Assembly: GCF_004365965.1 (NCBI RefSeq)
Contig: NZ_SOEB01000022.1
Location: 1 to 64,000, forward strand
DNA: 64,000 nucleotides
Origin: Rhodovulum visakhapatnamense
Lineage (GTDB): Bacteria > Pseudomonadota > Alphaproteobacteria > Rhodobacterales > Rhodobacteraceae
Direction of reading: 5' to 3'
Shown piece after piece: positions 53,693-62,806 of this stretch. A model generated the notes under the pieces. That model was not told the DNA's origin, made no database searches, and saw only the letters and a program-made list of their open reading frames with translations. The translations under genes were made by a program, and so were the position numbers. The number at the start of each line of letters is the position of its first letter. The stretch's first letter is position 1.

Positions 53693-54023
53693 CGCAGGCC
53701 CCGATCACCGCCGCGCGCGCCGCCGCGCCAGCGTCATGGGGCGCGCACGGCGCCGCGCGCGGCTCCCGTATCGCCAGAACCGAAACCCTTGACCGGCCCG
53801 ACCGGAAACGACATCAAAAACCCACGCCCAGCGGCGTCGTCTCGCGGTGACCGGATACCCCGGAACAGCTGACCGGATGTCGTCGGAATGACCGACCGGA
53901 TGCTCCGGAATGCGCAACAGGTCATCGAGGGCGTCACATTCACCGACGGCGTCGCCGCGTTCACACCGAAACACGCGCCGCCTGATCAGGCCGCGTCACC
54001 CATAATCGGGCATAGCTCTGCCG

Positions 54024-55835
54024 TCAGAACGGAAAGACGACGGGTATGATGAAATACGCAATGGTCGCGATGCCGAGCGTCAGCGGCACGCCGACCTTCA
54101 GAAAGTCGGCAAACCTGTAACTGCCCGGACTGACCACCAGAGTCACCACCGGTGACGAGACAGGCGAGGCAAAGCCCGCCGATCCCGCGATCAGCACCGC
54201 GATGGCCATCGGCACCGGCGAGACCCCCATCGACAGCGCGGCGTTTACCGCAATCGGCCCCACCAGCACCAGCGTCGCGGTGTTCGAGAGGATCCAGCTC
54301 AGGGACATCGTCAGGAAGAACAGCGCCATCATGACCGCCCGCGGACTGTCGTCGCCCGCCATCTGCAACAGCGCGGTCACGATCATGTCGGCGCCGCCGG
54401 TCTTGTCCAGCGCCGTGGAAAGCGGCAGCATGCCCGCGATCACCACCAGCGTATCCAGACGGATCGATCGATAGGCTTGGCTGGTAGAGATGGTGCCGCT
54501 CATCACGGCCGCAATCGCCGCCAGGATCACCGCGATCGTGATCGAAAGCCCCCCGATCGAAACCGCGATCATGCCGAACAGGATGATGAGCGCGATCCAC
54601 AGTTTGCTTGAATTCGGCACCGACCGCGCCCGCTCGGCCGGCTCTTCGAGAATGACGAAGTCGCGGGTGGCGGCATTGATCCCGTCCAGCTTTGACCACG
54701 GGCCGGCGACCAGCAGCCGGTCACTTCCGCGCAAGGGGGTCGTCTGGAGGTCGGACACCGGCCTGGCGTCGCGCAGGATATCCAGCACCTCGAGCCCGTA
54801 ACTTTCGCGGAACGCCAGATCGGCCAGGGTTGAACCCCGGATACCGGCCTCGGGGTGGATCATCACCTCCATGACCCCGAGCGTGTCGATCCATCTGTTC
54901 ATGTCGTCGTAGAACGAACCGGCCGGCGCGACACCGGGCGTCTGGGCAAACCGGGCAAGGTCGGCCTCGCTGCCAGTCACGACAACCAGGTCATCACGCT
55001 GCAACTCCATTCCGATCGAGAACAGCGTCACATGCGGGGTACCGCGCGGGCCGCGGCGCCAACGCGACAGGATCCGTGGCGCGGCGACGGTCAGGTCACG
55101 CGCGGCGCTGCCGGCAAAGCTTTTCTCGATCCGCATGACCTCGGCCCGGTCCAGGCCATGAATGCGGAACATTTCGGCAAGGGATCGGTCGCTGCGCCGT
55201 GGCTGGTCGGCACCGTTGGCCGTCAGCGGGCCAAGCATGTGACGGCCGACAAAGACAAAGAACAGCACCGTGAGGGCCAGAATGGTAACACCGATGATGC
55301 TGAAGCTGAAAAAGCCAAGCGGCTGGCCGGTGGCATCGCGCAGCGCGTCGGAAACCGCCAGGTTGCCGGGCGTGCCGATCAGCGTCAGCATGCCGGAAAT
55401 GAGGGCGCCGAACGCCATCGGCAACAGCAGACGGGCGGCGTTGATGCCCGAGTCGCGGGCGATGCGCAGGACGATGGGGATAAAGATCGCCACCACCGCC
55501 GTCGAGGACATCACCGACCCCAACACCGCGGCGCCAACGCAAAGCGGCACCATCAGCCGCACTTCCCGGCCCCGGCCGTATCTCAGGATCTGGTCGCCTA
55601 CCGTGCGGGCGACGCCGGTCCGCTCCAGCATCTCGCCGACGACGAACAATCCTGCAACCATGATGATGATGGTCGCCCCGAACCCCGCAACAGCCTCGGC
55701 CGGACTGAGAATTCCCGAAAGCGCTAGGGTCACAAGCACGAAGAGCGCGATCAGGTCATAGCGCACCCGGTTCGACGCCATCATGATTGCGGCCAGGCCC
55801 ATCAGGTAGAAAACAAGTGTCGAGTCGCTTGGCAC
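54024..55835 (-). CDS. SLC13/DASS-type anion transporter with TrkA-C domains
   Basis: Membrane transporter of 603 residues with 11 or so helices in two halves, separated by a cytoplasmic region (about 210-410) of two TrkA-C-like domains (LQRDDLVVVTGSEADLARF, LRGSDRLLVAGPWS). The membrane halves show the DASS signature segments SSTAVVAIFIPIVLRIAR and LIGTPGNLAVSDALR in the first, and SNTATLVLVGPIA and AGFASPVSSPVVTLVVSPG in the second. Relatives carry sulfate or dicarboxylates with Na+. It stands alone between IS21 debris and a 320-base gap with no recognised gene (55836-56157). Confidence 0.85.
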   Translation of the reverse strand: MPSDSTLVFYLMGLAAIMMASNRVRYDLIALFVLVTLALSGILSPAEAVAGFGATIIIMVAGLFVVGEMLERTGVARTVGDQILRYGRGREVRLMVPLCVGAAVLGSVMSSTAVVAIFIPIVLRIARDSGINAARLLLPMAFGALISGMLTLIGTPGNLAVSDALRDATGQPLGFFSFSIIGVTILALTVLFFVFVGRHMLGPLTANGADQPRRSDRSLAEMFRIHGLDRAEVMRIEKSFAGSAARDLTVAAPRILSRWRRGPRGTPHVTLFSIGMELQRDDLVVVTGSEADLARFAQTPGVAPAGSFYDDMNRWIDTLGVMEVMIHPEAGIRGSTLADLAFRESYGLEVLDILRDARPVSDLQTTPLRGSDRLLVAGPWSKLDGINAATRDFVILEEPAERARSVPNSSKLWIALIILFGMIAVSIGGLSITIAVILAAIAAVMSGTISTSQAYRSIRLDTLVVIAGMLPLSTALDKTGGADMIVTALLQMAGDDSPRAVMMALFFLTMSLSWILSNTATLVLVGPIAVNAALSMGVSPVPMAIAVLIAGSAGFASPVSSPVVTLVVSPGSYRFADFLKVGVPLTLGIATIAYFIIPVVFPF

Positions 55836-56157
55836 GGACGATCTCCGGGTTGTGAGGGTATCACAGCCCTAAATGATCAAAACAAAGGGTTCCATCGATC
55901 AGGTGACCGCGCATTGCGGCCGCTCGGGCATGGTGCAGGATTCGGTGTTCTCGGCCTTGCCGACGTCGGATGCCGCGCGGGATTGCCGCGCACCGTTCGC
56001 GGTCGAGCGGCACGGACGGACTCCCACCTGTTCGGGCCGTGTCCACCTTTGATCGGTCGCCATACCGCGCGGTTCTTCCGCGCCGTTCCGCCACGGGCTT
56101 GCCCGGCTCAACGGGTCGTCCTACGGATAGGGCAGCGGCTCCGAGGGGAGGACACCG

Positions 56158-57498
56158 GTGAAACAGGGGCATGACCTCGGCGGGATCATCGATTTCGCCC
56201 ATCGCGACGAGGCCTGGGCCGAGCGGCTGGCCGGGGTCGTGGACGAGCATTTCCTGCCGGCGCTGGAGGAGTTCGACCTCGACTTCGAAGACCTGGCCGA
56301 CATCCTCGGGGACCAGGCACCCTGGACCCTCTGGGGCTGCGCCTTCGAGGATTTCCTGTCCCGCCGCTGGCACCCCGACGGGCAGAACATCGCCGAAACC
56401 TACCTCAAGCGGCGGGGCTGGACGGAGAAGGTGCTGAACCGCGCCTATATCGAGGGCCTCCGCGACGCCCATGTCAGCCTGCACGAGGTGACCGAGGTGG
56501 TCCCCGGCACCAGCATGGTGCTGCGCGACCTGCTGACCGGGGCGGATCCCGTGACCGTGCGGGAAAAAAGCGCGACGCGGTCGCTGAAGCAATGGGACCG
56601 GGTCGCCGTCCGCGTGGTGCCGGTCCGCGATCACCACCTGGTCTCGGGCGGCCTGTTGCCCTTTTCGGCGGATGCGGTGGAGCTTCTGTTCGACGGGCTG
56701 CAGGATGCGCTGCGGCTGCGCAAGACCGAAACGCCGCGGCTGAGCGTTGAGCAGCTAAGGTCCGCGGCGCCGCTCTTCAGCAGCGCGTGGCTCTTCACCC
56801 ATCTGCCCCGCTTGCTCGACCCGCAGATGCCGCACCTGACGAACACGGATGGCGAGGACCTGGAGTTCCACGAGCTTCGCTTTCCCTTCAAGGCGGGCGT
56901 GGTGCAGGCCCAGGTTGGCGCCGCGCTGGACGGGCTGGCCGACCTGTCGCCCGACGGCCCGAAAGCCTGGAACTGGCTCGCCCCGGCGAAGGGTGTTGCG
57001 AAGGGAAAGGGGCTGGCCCTCGGGACGTTCTCTGACGGCGGCAATGTACACGGTGCACTCCACCTGAAGGGCAAGGCTCTGATCCTGGAGGTGAATTCCG
57101 CGGAGCGCGAGCGCGGGGCGGCCCTGATCACGGCGGCTCTGGGCGATCTGCTGCGGCCTCCGCTGACCACGATCCAGACGGTGGACCAGGCCATGCGCGA
57201 CCACGATGCCCGAGGCGGGCCGCTCGAGGAGCCGGACGAGATCCCGCCCAAGATCACCCGCCAGATCATGCAGGCGCATTTCGACCGGCACTACCGCGAC
57301 ACGCTCGACCAACCGATCCCCGCCCTCGGCGACAAGACCCCGCGCCAGGCTGTCCGAAGCACCGCGGGACGCAAGAAGGTCGTGGAGTGGCTGAAATACA
57401 TCGAAAACCGCAGCGCGAAGGCCGAGGGCACGCCAATGGCCGGGTACGATTTCCGCTGGATGTGGGAGGAACTGGGGGTGCTTGACGAGAGGCGGTAA
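56158..57498 (+). CDS. Unknown 446-residue protein
   Basis: Large soluble protein starting at GTG 56158 with GGGAGG upstream. No membrane helices. Features include FEDFLSRRWHPDGQNIAETY, a central domain (LEFHELRFPFKAGVV), and a C-terminal segment PIPALGDKTPRQAVRSTAGR with KKVVEWLKYIENR. The last resembles the P-x-LGGxTPREA motif near the end of some DUF2384/SEC-C-like proteins. A role cannot be assigned. Its codon use is like its neighbours. The 295 bases after it contain no supported gene. Confidence 0.6.
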   Translation: MKQGHDLGGIIDFAHRDEAWAERLAGVVDEHFLPALEEFDLDFEDLADILGDQAPWTLWGCAFEDFLSRRWHPDGQNIAETYLKRRGWTEKVLNRAYIEGLRDAHVSLHEVTEVVPGTSMVLRDLLTGADPVTVREKSATRSLKQWDRVAVRVVPVRDHHLVSGGLLPFSADAVELLFDGLQDALRLRKTETPRLSVEQLRSAAPLFSSAWLFTHLPRLLDPQMPHLTNTDGEDLEFHELRFPFKAGVVQAQVGAALDGLADLSPDGPKAWNWLAPAKGVAKGKGLALGTFSDGGNVHGALHLKGKALILEVNSAERERGAALITAALGDLLRPPLTTIQTVDQAMRDHDARGGPLEEPDEIPPKITRQIMQAHFDRHYRDTLDQPIPALGDKTPRQAVRSTAGRKKVVEWLKYIENRSAKAEGTPMAGYDFRWMWEELGVLDERR

Positions 57499-57793
57499 GG
57501 GCCGGGGGGGGGTAGGGGGGGAGATCGGCCCTCTCCGGACATTCGAGCTATGTGCAGCAAAGGTCCGGAGCCATCCCAAAGCGATTACAAGGCCATTTCC
57601 AAGCATGAGTCAGCTTCATGCCCCTATTCCGGACGTAGAACTAGCCGACAGGCAAACGCAGGTGGATGGGCGTGAAACCATGCAACCTAGCCAATGTAAT
57701 TCGTGGCGGGAAAAAAGCGTGCCGAAATGAATATTGAAAGAATTTCTGCGCTCTCCCTCATTGAGAGCAGAAGATTGACACGCGGAGTGAAGG

Positions 57794-58783
57794 GTGCCCC
57801 TATCGCCGCATTTAGATCAGGCAGGTTGGGGCATGGTGTTCGGCATTTTCAGGAAGATGTTCGGGGGAGGAAAAGCCGCAGGGCGCGACAAGGATCTCCC
57901 CGCGGTCCGCGAGGCGGCCGGCTCAGGCGACGATGGCGCGGGTGGTGAGCGCCGCAGCCGCTTCGAGAATTTGGAACGGGAAACGAGGGGGCGCCTTGAG
58001 GCACAATCCCATGAGATGCCGGGGCAGGCTTACTTCAGCCAATTACAGGCCCTGCAGGAGGAGGGCGCGGCCTTTCTGCCCTACGCACGCGAGATCCTCG
58101 CGCAGTCAGAGGCCGCTCGCGCCGCGCTTGGCCTGAATGCGGAACGCCCCACGGGCACGCTGCGTTTCGCCGCGCCGAGTAGTTTTGCCCAACTGCACAT
58201 CATGCGGCTTTTGCCCGCCTTTCATGCGGAATACCCCGACATCACGCTGGATCTGCGCCTGTCCGATACCCGGATGGACCTGATCGAAGGCAGCTTTGAC
58301 CTCGCCCTGCGTAGCGCCCCCTTGCAGGACATTAGCCTGCGCGGCCGGAAGCTGGGGGATGACACACGTGTGCTTTGCGCCGCGCCCGAGTACCTCGCGC
58401 GGCGCGGCACGCCGAAAGAGCCGCAGGACCTGGATGGCCACGACCTGCTGTCGTGGCGCAGCGCCGCCCCTCGGGATCTGGTCGCGGGGAGCCGCCGCTT
58501 CACGCTCGACCCGGCGCGCATGACCTGCCGAACAATCCTCGACGACGGAACGGCACAACGCATCGCGACGCTTTCGGGCGGCGGGCTGTCGATCAACTCG
58601 CTATGGAGCATCGCGCATGAGATCCAAGCCGGGCGGCTGGTGCATGTATTGCAGGACTGGCGGCTCGACGATGCTTCGGTTCTGTGGCTGATCTATCCTC
58701 GATCCAACGTATTGACGCCCAAGGTACGGGTCTTCATGGATTTTCTGCTGGCGAGGCTGACACCAGCGCCTTGGCAACTTTGA
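57794..58783 (+). CDS. LysR-type effector domain fused to an unrelated N-terminus
   Basis: From about residue 95 on this is a LysR regulator: EGAAFLPYAREILAQSEAAR (linker helix), TGTLRFAAPSSFAQLHIMRL, RLSDTRMDLIEGSFDLALR and a complete effector-binding fold to the C-terminus. The first 55-60 residues of LysR proteins, the winged helix, are absent. In their place is MVFGIFRKMFGGGKAAGRD and a Gly/Arg-rich stretch of unknown origin. The GTG at 57794 has GGAG upstream; ATG 57833 is also possible. Such a protein cannot bind DNA in the normal way and is probably a fusion product without function. Confidence 0.65.
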   Translation: MPLSPHLDQAGWGMVFGIFRKMFGGGKAAGRDKDLPAVREAAGSGDDGAGGERRSRFENLERETRGRLEAQSHEMPGQAYFSQLQALQEEGAAFLPYAREILAQSEAARAALGLNAERPTGTLRFAAPSSFAQLHIMRLLPAFHAEYPDITLDLRLSDTRMDLIEGSFDLALRSAPLQDISLRGRKLGDDTRVLCAAPEYLARRGTPKEPQDLDGHDLLSWRSAAPRDLVAGSRRFTLDPARMTCRTILDDGTAQRIATLSGGGLSINSLWSIAHEIQAGRLVHVLQDWRLDDASVLWLIYPRSNVLTPKVRVFMDFLLARLTPAPWQL

Positions 58784-59040
58784 CAGGTGCCCGAAACAGG
58801 TAGCCAGTGACGGCACGGTCTGCATCCAGACCTGAATGCGAACCATCAGGATCTCTCATGTGGCCATCGCATGGAGGTAAGCTGTCGAGCACATGCAATG
58901 CGCAATCGGGCAACCAAACGCGGGATTTGACCTGACCTCATAGCGGGTTTTCATCGATGCAGCTTGGATATTTTGCGCAGTGAACTAAACGGTTTACATC
59001 GGGTTCGGTCCGATGCTGGAGCTATCGAAGGAATGTCACG

Positions 59041-60051
59041 ATGCGTCTGCAAATCGGCCTCACCGCTGTTGCCATTTTTCTGGCCGCAGGCGGCTACATC
59101 CTCTGGACACAGTCGCAGGATGACGTGTTGCCGGTCGATATCGCCTACGGCAACGGCCAGATCGAGGCCGTGCAGGTCGATATCTCGTCCATGGTCGCCG
59201 GACGGATCGAGACGGTATCCGTGCGCGAGGGGGACATGGTCACGCCGGGTCAGGTCGTCTCGACGGTCGATGCCAAGATCATCGAGGCCCAACTGGCCCA
59301 GGCCAAGGCGCAGATCGCCGCCGCCGAGGCTGAGCGCGCCGCCGCCCAGGCGCAGATCGGCCAGATGGAGGCACTGCTGGCCCTCGCCCAGGAGGAGGAG
59401 GAGCGCAGCCGTGCCCTTGTCGCACGGGGCACCTCGCCGCAATCGAATCTCGACACGCTCAGCACCAATGTCGCCGTGGCCGAGGCCAATCTTGAGGCCG
59501 CGCGCGCCGCCCTTCTGGCCCATGAGCGCGCGGTTGACGCCGCGCGCGCTGCCGCAGATCAGATCGCGGCCAATCTCGAGGATACCGAGCTGACCGCCCC
59601 CACGGTCGGGCGCATCCTGTATCGTCTGGTCGAGCCGGGCGAGATCATCAGCGCGGGCGCGCGGGTGATGACCATGGTGGATCTGAGCGAAGTCTACCTT
59701 GAATTCTACCTGCCCGCGACGCAGGCGCACCGCCTTGCCATCGGGGATGAGGCGCGCATCAAGCTCGACGTCGTGGATGCCGTGGTGCCGGCCATCGTCA
59801 CCTTTGTCTCGCCCGTATCGCAATTCACGCCGCGCACGGTCGAAACGGCGGACGAGCGTCAGAACCTCGTGTTCCGGGTCCGTGCCCGCGTGCCGCAGGA
59901 ACTGGTCGAGGCCTATATCGACTACGTGCGCACCGGCATTCGCGGCGTGGCCTATGTGCGTCTTGCCCCCGAACCGGGGCAGGCCCCGTCCGACTGGCCC
60001 GCAGAGTTGCAGCTTGCCGATTTGTCCAATCTGCCCCTGCCACTGAACTGA
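59041..60051 (+). CDS. HlyD-family membrane fusion protein (second efflux operon)
   Basis: A 336-residue paralogue of the adaptor at 206-1273. It has one N-terminal membrane helix (about 5-22), a lipoyl half NGQIEAVQVDISSMVAGRIE, an Ala/Gln/Glu-rich coiled coil with an EEEE stretch (about 85-175), and the second half with LTAPTVGRILYRLVEPGEII. The C-terminal [20 protein letters not shown] is almost the same as in the first copy. GAAGGA lies upstream of the ATG. It starts the second RbbA-type operon; the 257 bases upstream show no clear regulatory site. Confidence 0.9.
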   Translation: MRLQIGLTAVAIFLAAGGYILWTQSQDDVLPVDIAYGNGQIEAVQVDISSMVAGRIETVSVREGDMVTPGQVVSTVDAKIIEAQLAQAKAQIAAAEAERAAAQAQIGQMEALLALAQEEEERSRALVARGTSPQSNLDTLSTNVAVAEANLEAARAALLAHERAVDAARAAADQIAANLEDTELTAPTVGRILYRLVEPGEIISAGARVMTMVDLSEVYLEFYLPATQAHRLAIGDEARIKLDVVDAVVPAIVTFVSPVSQFTPRTVETADERQNLVFRVRARVPQELVEAYIDYVRTGIRGVAYVRLAPEPGQAPSDWPAELQLADLSNLPLPLN

Positions 60052-60061
60052 GGGGCGTGCC

Positions 60062-62803
60062 ATGTCGGGCCAACCCATCGTCATCGCGCAGGGGCTGACC
60101 CAAAGCTACGGCGAGACCTTAGCTTTGTCTGACGTGTCGTTGCAGGTTCCGACAGGCCGCATGGTCGGCCTGCTGGGGCCGGACGGGGTGGGGAAATCCA
60201 CGCTGCTTGACCTGATCGCGGGCGCGCGGGTGATGCAGCAAGGGCAATTGCAGGTGCTGGGCGGCGACATGCGCGACGCGCGCCATCGCCGCCTTGCCGG
60301 GCCGCGCATCGCCTACATGCCGCAGGGGTTGGGGAAAAACCTCTATCACGCGCTGTCGGTGGCCGAGAATCTGGCCTTTTTCGGCACGCTGTTCGGGCTG
60401 GATCGCGCGGCGCGGCAGGCGCGCGCGGATCGGCTGACGCGGGCCACCGGGCTGCACCCGTTCATGGATCGCCCTGCCGGAAAACTTTCTGGCGGGATGA
60501 AGCAGAAGCTGGGCCTGTGCTGCTCGCTTCTGCATGATCCCGACCTGTTGATCCTGGACGAGCCGACAACCGGGGTCGATCCGCTGTCGCGGCGGCAGTT
60601 CTGGGATCTGATCGACACCATCCGCGCCGACCGGCCCGGCATGTCGGTGCTGGTCTCGACCGCCTATATGGACGAGGCCGAGCGCTTTGACTGGCTGGTG
60701 GCGATGGATGCCGGCCGCGTTCTGGCCACCGGCAGCCCGGGCGAGTTGAAGGCCAGCACCGGCGCGCCCGATATCGAACGCGCCTTCGTGCAACTGCTGC
60801 CCGAGGACAAGCGCGGCGACGGCACCACCTTGCAGATCCCGCCCCTACGCGATGACGGCGCAGCCCCGGCCATCGCGGCGCGCGGCCTCACCAAGCGGTT
60901 CGGCGATTTCACGGCCGTTTCGGATGTCAGTTTCGACATCCGCCCTGGCGAGATCTTCGGCTTTCTCGGCTCGAACGGCTGCGGCAAGACCACGACGATG
61001 AAGATGCTCACCGGCCTGTTGCCCATTACCGAGGGCGAGGCCGATCTGTTCGGCAAGCCGGTGGATGCCAGCGATCTGTCGGCGCGCAAGCGCGTCGGCT
61101 TCATGAGCCAGGCGTTTTCGCTGTATGGCGAATTGACCGTGCGCCAGAACCTCGACCTGCATGCGCGCCTGTTCGAATTGCCGTCCGATCATGCGGCGGC
61201 CCGCATCGACACGCTGTCGGCGCGGTTCGACCTTGGCCCCTACATGGCGGCGCGGGCGGGCACCTTGCCGCTTGGTCTGCGTCAGCGCTTGTCGCTGGCG
61301 GTCGCGGTGCTGCACGACCCCGAGGTTCTGATCCTCGACGAGCCGACCTCGGGCGTCGACCCGGTGGCGCGCGACGAATTCTGGGATCTGCTGGTCGAAC
61401 TGTCGCGGGGGGACGGCGTGACGATCTTCATCTCGACTCATTTCATGAACGAGGCGATGCGCTGCGACCGCATCTCATTGATGCATGCGGGTCAGGTCAT
61501 GGTCGTCGGAACCCCCGATGAAATCGCGGCCAACAGCCCCTCGGGCACGTTGGAAGAGGCGTTCGTGCAGCAGATCGAGGGCGCCATCGCCGCGGGCAAC
61601 ACCGGCACCGCGCCAGACCTTGCGCCGCCGCCGTCGCCCGCCGCGCCACACGCCGATGCGCCTGTACGCCCGGCGCGGTTCAGCATCACGCGCCTGTCGG
61701 CCATCGCCCTGCGCGAATGGCGCGAATTGATGCGCGACCCGATCCGGCTGGCCTTTGCGTTCTTCGGCTCGGTCTTTCTGACCATCGTCATCGCGCTGGG
61801 GATCTCGATGGATATCGAGGATATCACCATCGCCGCGCTGGATCAGGACCAGACCCCGGCCAGCCGCCAGTATCTACAGGCCTTCTACAGCTCGAACACC
61901 TTTCTCGAACAGCCCGAGATCCTGACCCGAGACGAGATGATCACCCGCATGAGCGCGGGCGATCTGACCGTCGCGATCGAGATCCCGCCGGGCTTTGGCC
62001 GCGACCTGCAACAGGACCACGAGGTCAGCGTCTCGACCTGGCTGGACGGGGCCAACACGACGCGCGCCGGCACGATCGAGGCCTATGTCGAGGCCGCCCA
62101 CTACGCCGCCCTCGAAGATGCCTATCGCCGCGCAGGCTATGACCCCGACGAGCTGGCAACGTTCAACATCGAAAACCGCTATCGCTACAACCCCGCCTTT
62201 GAAAGCATCCGCGCCATCGGCCCGGCGGTGCCCGCGATCCTGCTGATGATGTTCCCCGCGATCCTGATGGCGCTGTCCGTAGCGCGCGAAAAGGAAATCG
62301 GGACCATCACCAATTTCTACGTCACCCCCACCAGCCGGGTCGAGTTTCTGGTGGGCAAGCAACTGCCCTATGTCGCGATCACTTTGGTGAACGGCGTCAC
62401 CCTGCTGCTGGTCGTCAGCCTTGGGCTGGGGGTCGCCTTCGAGGGCAGCCTTGCGGCGCTGGTGGTCGGCTCGCTGCTGTATGGCGGGGCCGTCACGTCC
62501 TACGGGTTGCTGATCTCCAGCGCGACGCGCACGCAGGTCGCCGCTATTTTCGCCGCCGCCATCCTGTCGATGATGCCCACGGTGCAATTCTCGGGGATGA
62601 TCCAGCCGATCTCGACCCTCGACGGGATCGGCCGCTTGATCGGCGAGGTCTGGCCCGCCAGCTATTTCATGCACCTGTCCGTGGGCGCCTACACCAAGGG
62701 GCTGAGCTTCGTGCAACTGCTGCCCGACATGCTGGCGCTGGCCGCGTTCATCCCGGTCTTCCTGATCCCCGCGCTGCTGTTGCTGCGCAAGCAGGAGCGT
62801 TAG
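60062..62803 (+). CDS. rbbA: RbbA-type double-ATPase ABC fusion (second copy)
   Basis: A 913-residue paralogue of the protein at 1270, with the same domain order. NBD1: Walker [10 protein letters not shown], signature LSGGMKQKL, Walker [13 protein letters not shown], and an H-loop without His (VSTAYMDEAERF). NBD2: Walker [10 protein letters not shown], degenerate signature LPLGLRQRL, Walker [13 protein letters not shown]-loop STHFMNEA. After an Ala/Pro linker the ABC-2 membrane part follows (IALDQDQTP-type periplasmic loop AALDQDQTPASRQYL). It starts ten bases after the adaptor stop and is followed after three bases by the permease. Export substrate unknown. Confidence 0.9.
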   Translation: MSGQPIVIAQGLTQSYGETLALSDVSLQVPTGRMVGLLGPDGVGKSTLLDLIAGARVMQQGQLQVLGGDMRDARHRRLAGPRIAYMPQGLGKNLYHALSVAENLAFFGTLFGLDRAARQARADRLTRATGLHPFMDRPAGKLSGGMKQKLGLCCSLLHDPDLLILDEPTTGVDPLSRRQFWDLIDTIRADRPGMSVLVSTAYMDEAERFDWLVAMDAGRVLATGSPGELKASTGAPDIERAFVQLLPEDKRGDGTTLQIPPLRDDGAAPAIAARGLTKRFGDFTAVSDVSFDIRPGEIFGFLGSNGCGKTTTMKMLTGLLPITEGEADLFGKPVDASDLSARKRVGFMSQAFSLYGELTVRQNLDLHARLFELPSDHAAARIDTLSARFDLGPYMAARAGTLPLGLRQRLSLAVAVLHDPEVLILDEPTSGVDPVARDEFWDLLVELSRGDGVTIFISTHFMNEAMRCDRISLMHAGQVMVVGTPDEIAANSPSGTLEEAFVQQIEGAIAAGNTGTAPDLAPPPSPAAPHADAPVRPARFSITRLSAIALREWRELMRDPIRLAFAFFGSVFLTIVIALGISMDIEDITIAALDQDQTPASRQYLQAFYSSNTFLEQPEILTRDEMITRMSAGDLTVAIEIPPGFGRDLQQDHEVSVSTWLDGANTTRAGTIEAYVEAAHYAALEDAYRRAGYDPDELATFNIENRYRYNPAFESIRAIGPAVPAILLMMFPAILMALSVAREKEIGTITNFYVTPTSRVEFLVGKQLPYVAITLVNGVTLLLVVSLGLGVAFEGSLAALVVGSLLYGGAVTSYGLLISSATRTQVAAIFAAAILSMMPTVQFSGMIQPISTLDGIGRLIGEVWPASYFMHLSVGAYTKGLSFVQLLPDMLALAAFIPVFLIPALLLLRKQER

Positions 62804-62806
62804 GCC

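Larger units (their letters stand above)
51235..53916 (+). mobile_element. Complete IS21-family element
   Basis: About 2.68 kb. Left end TGCGCGTTCCGGGCTCATCC and right end (reverse complement) TGCGCATTCCGGAGCATCC match, and each carries repeated ATCCGGTCA motifs inside, as in IS21 ends. It holds istA and istB. The flanks show no equal direct repeat and belong to different genes, so adjacent DNA was rearranged. Confidence 0.85.
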
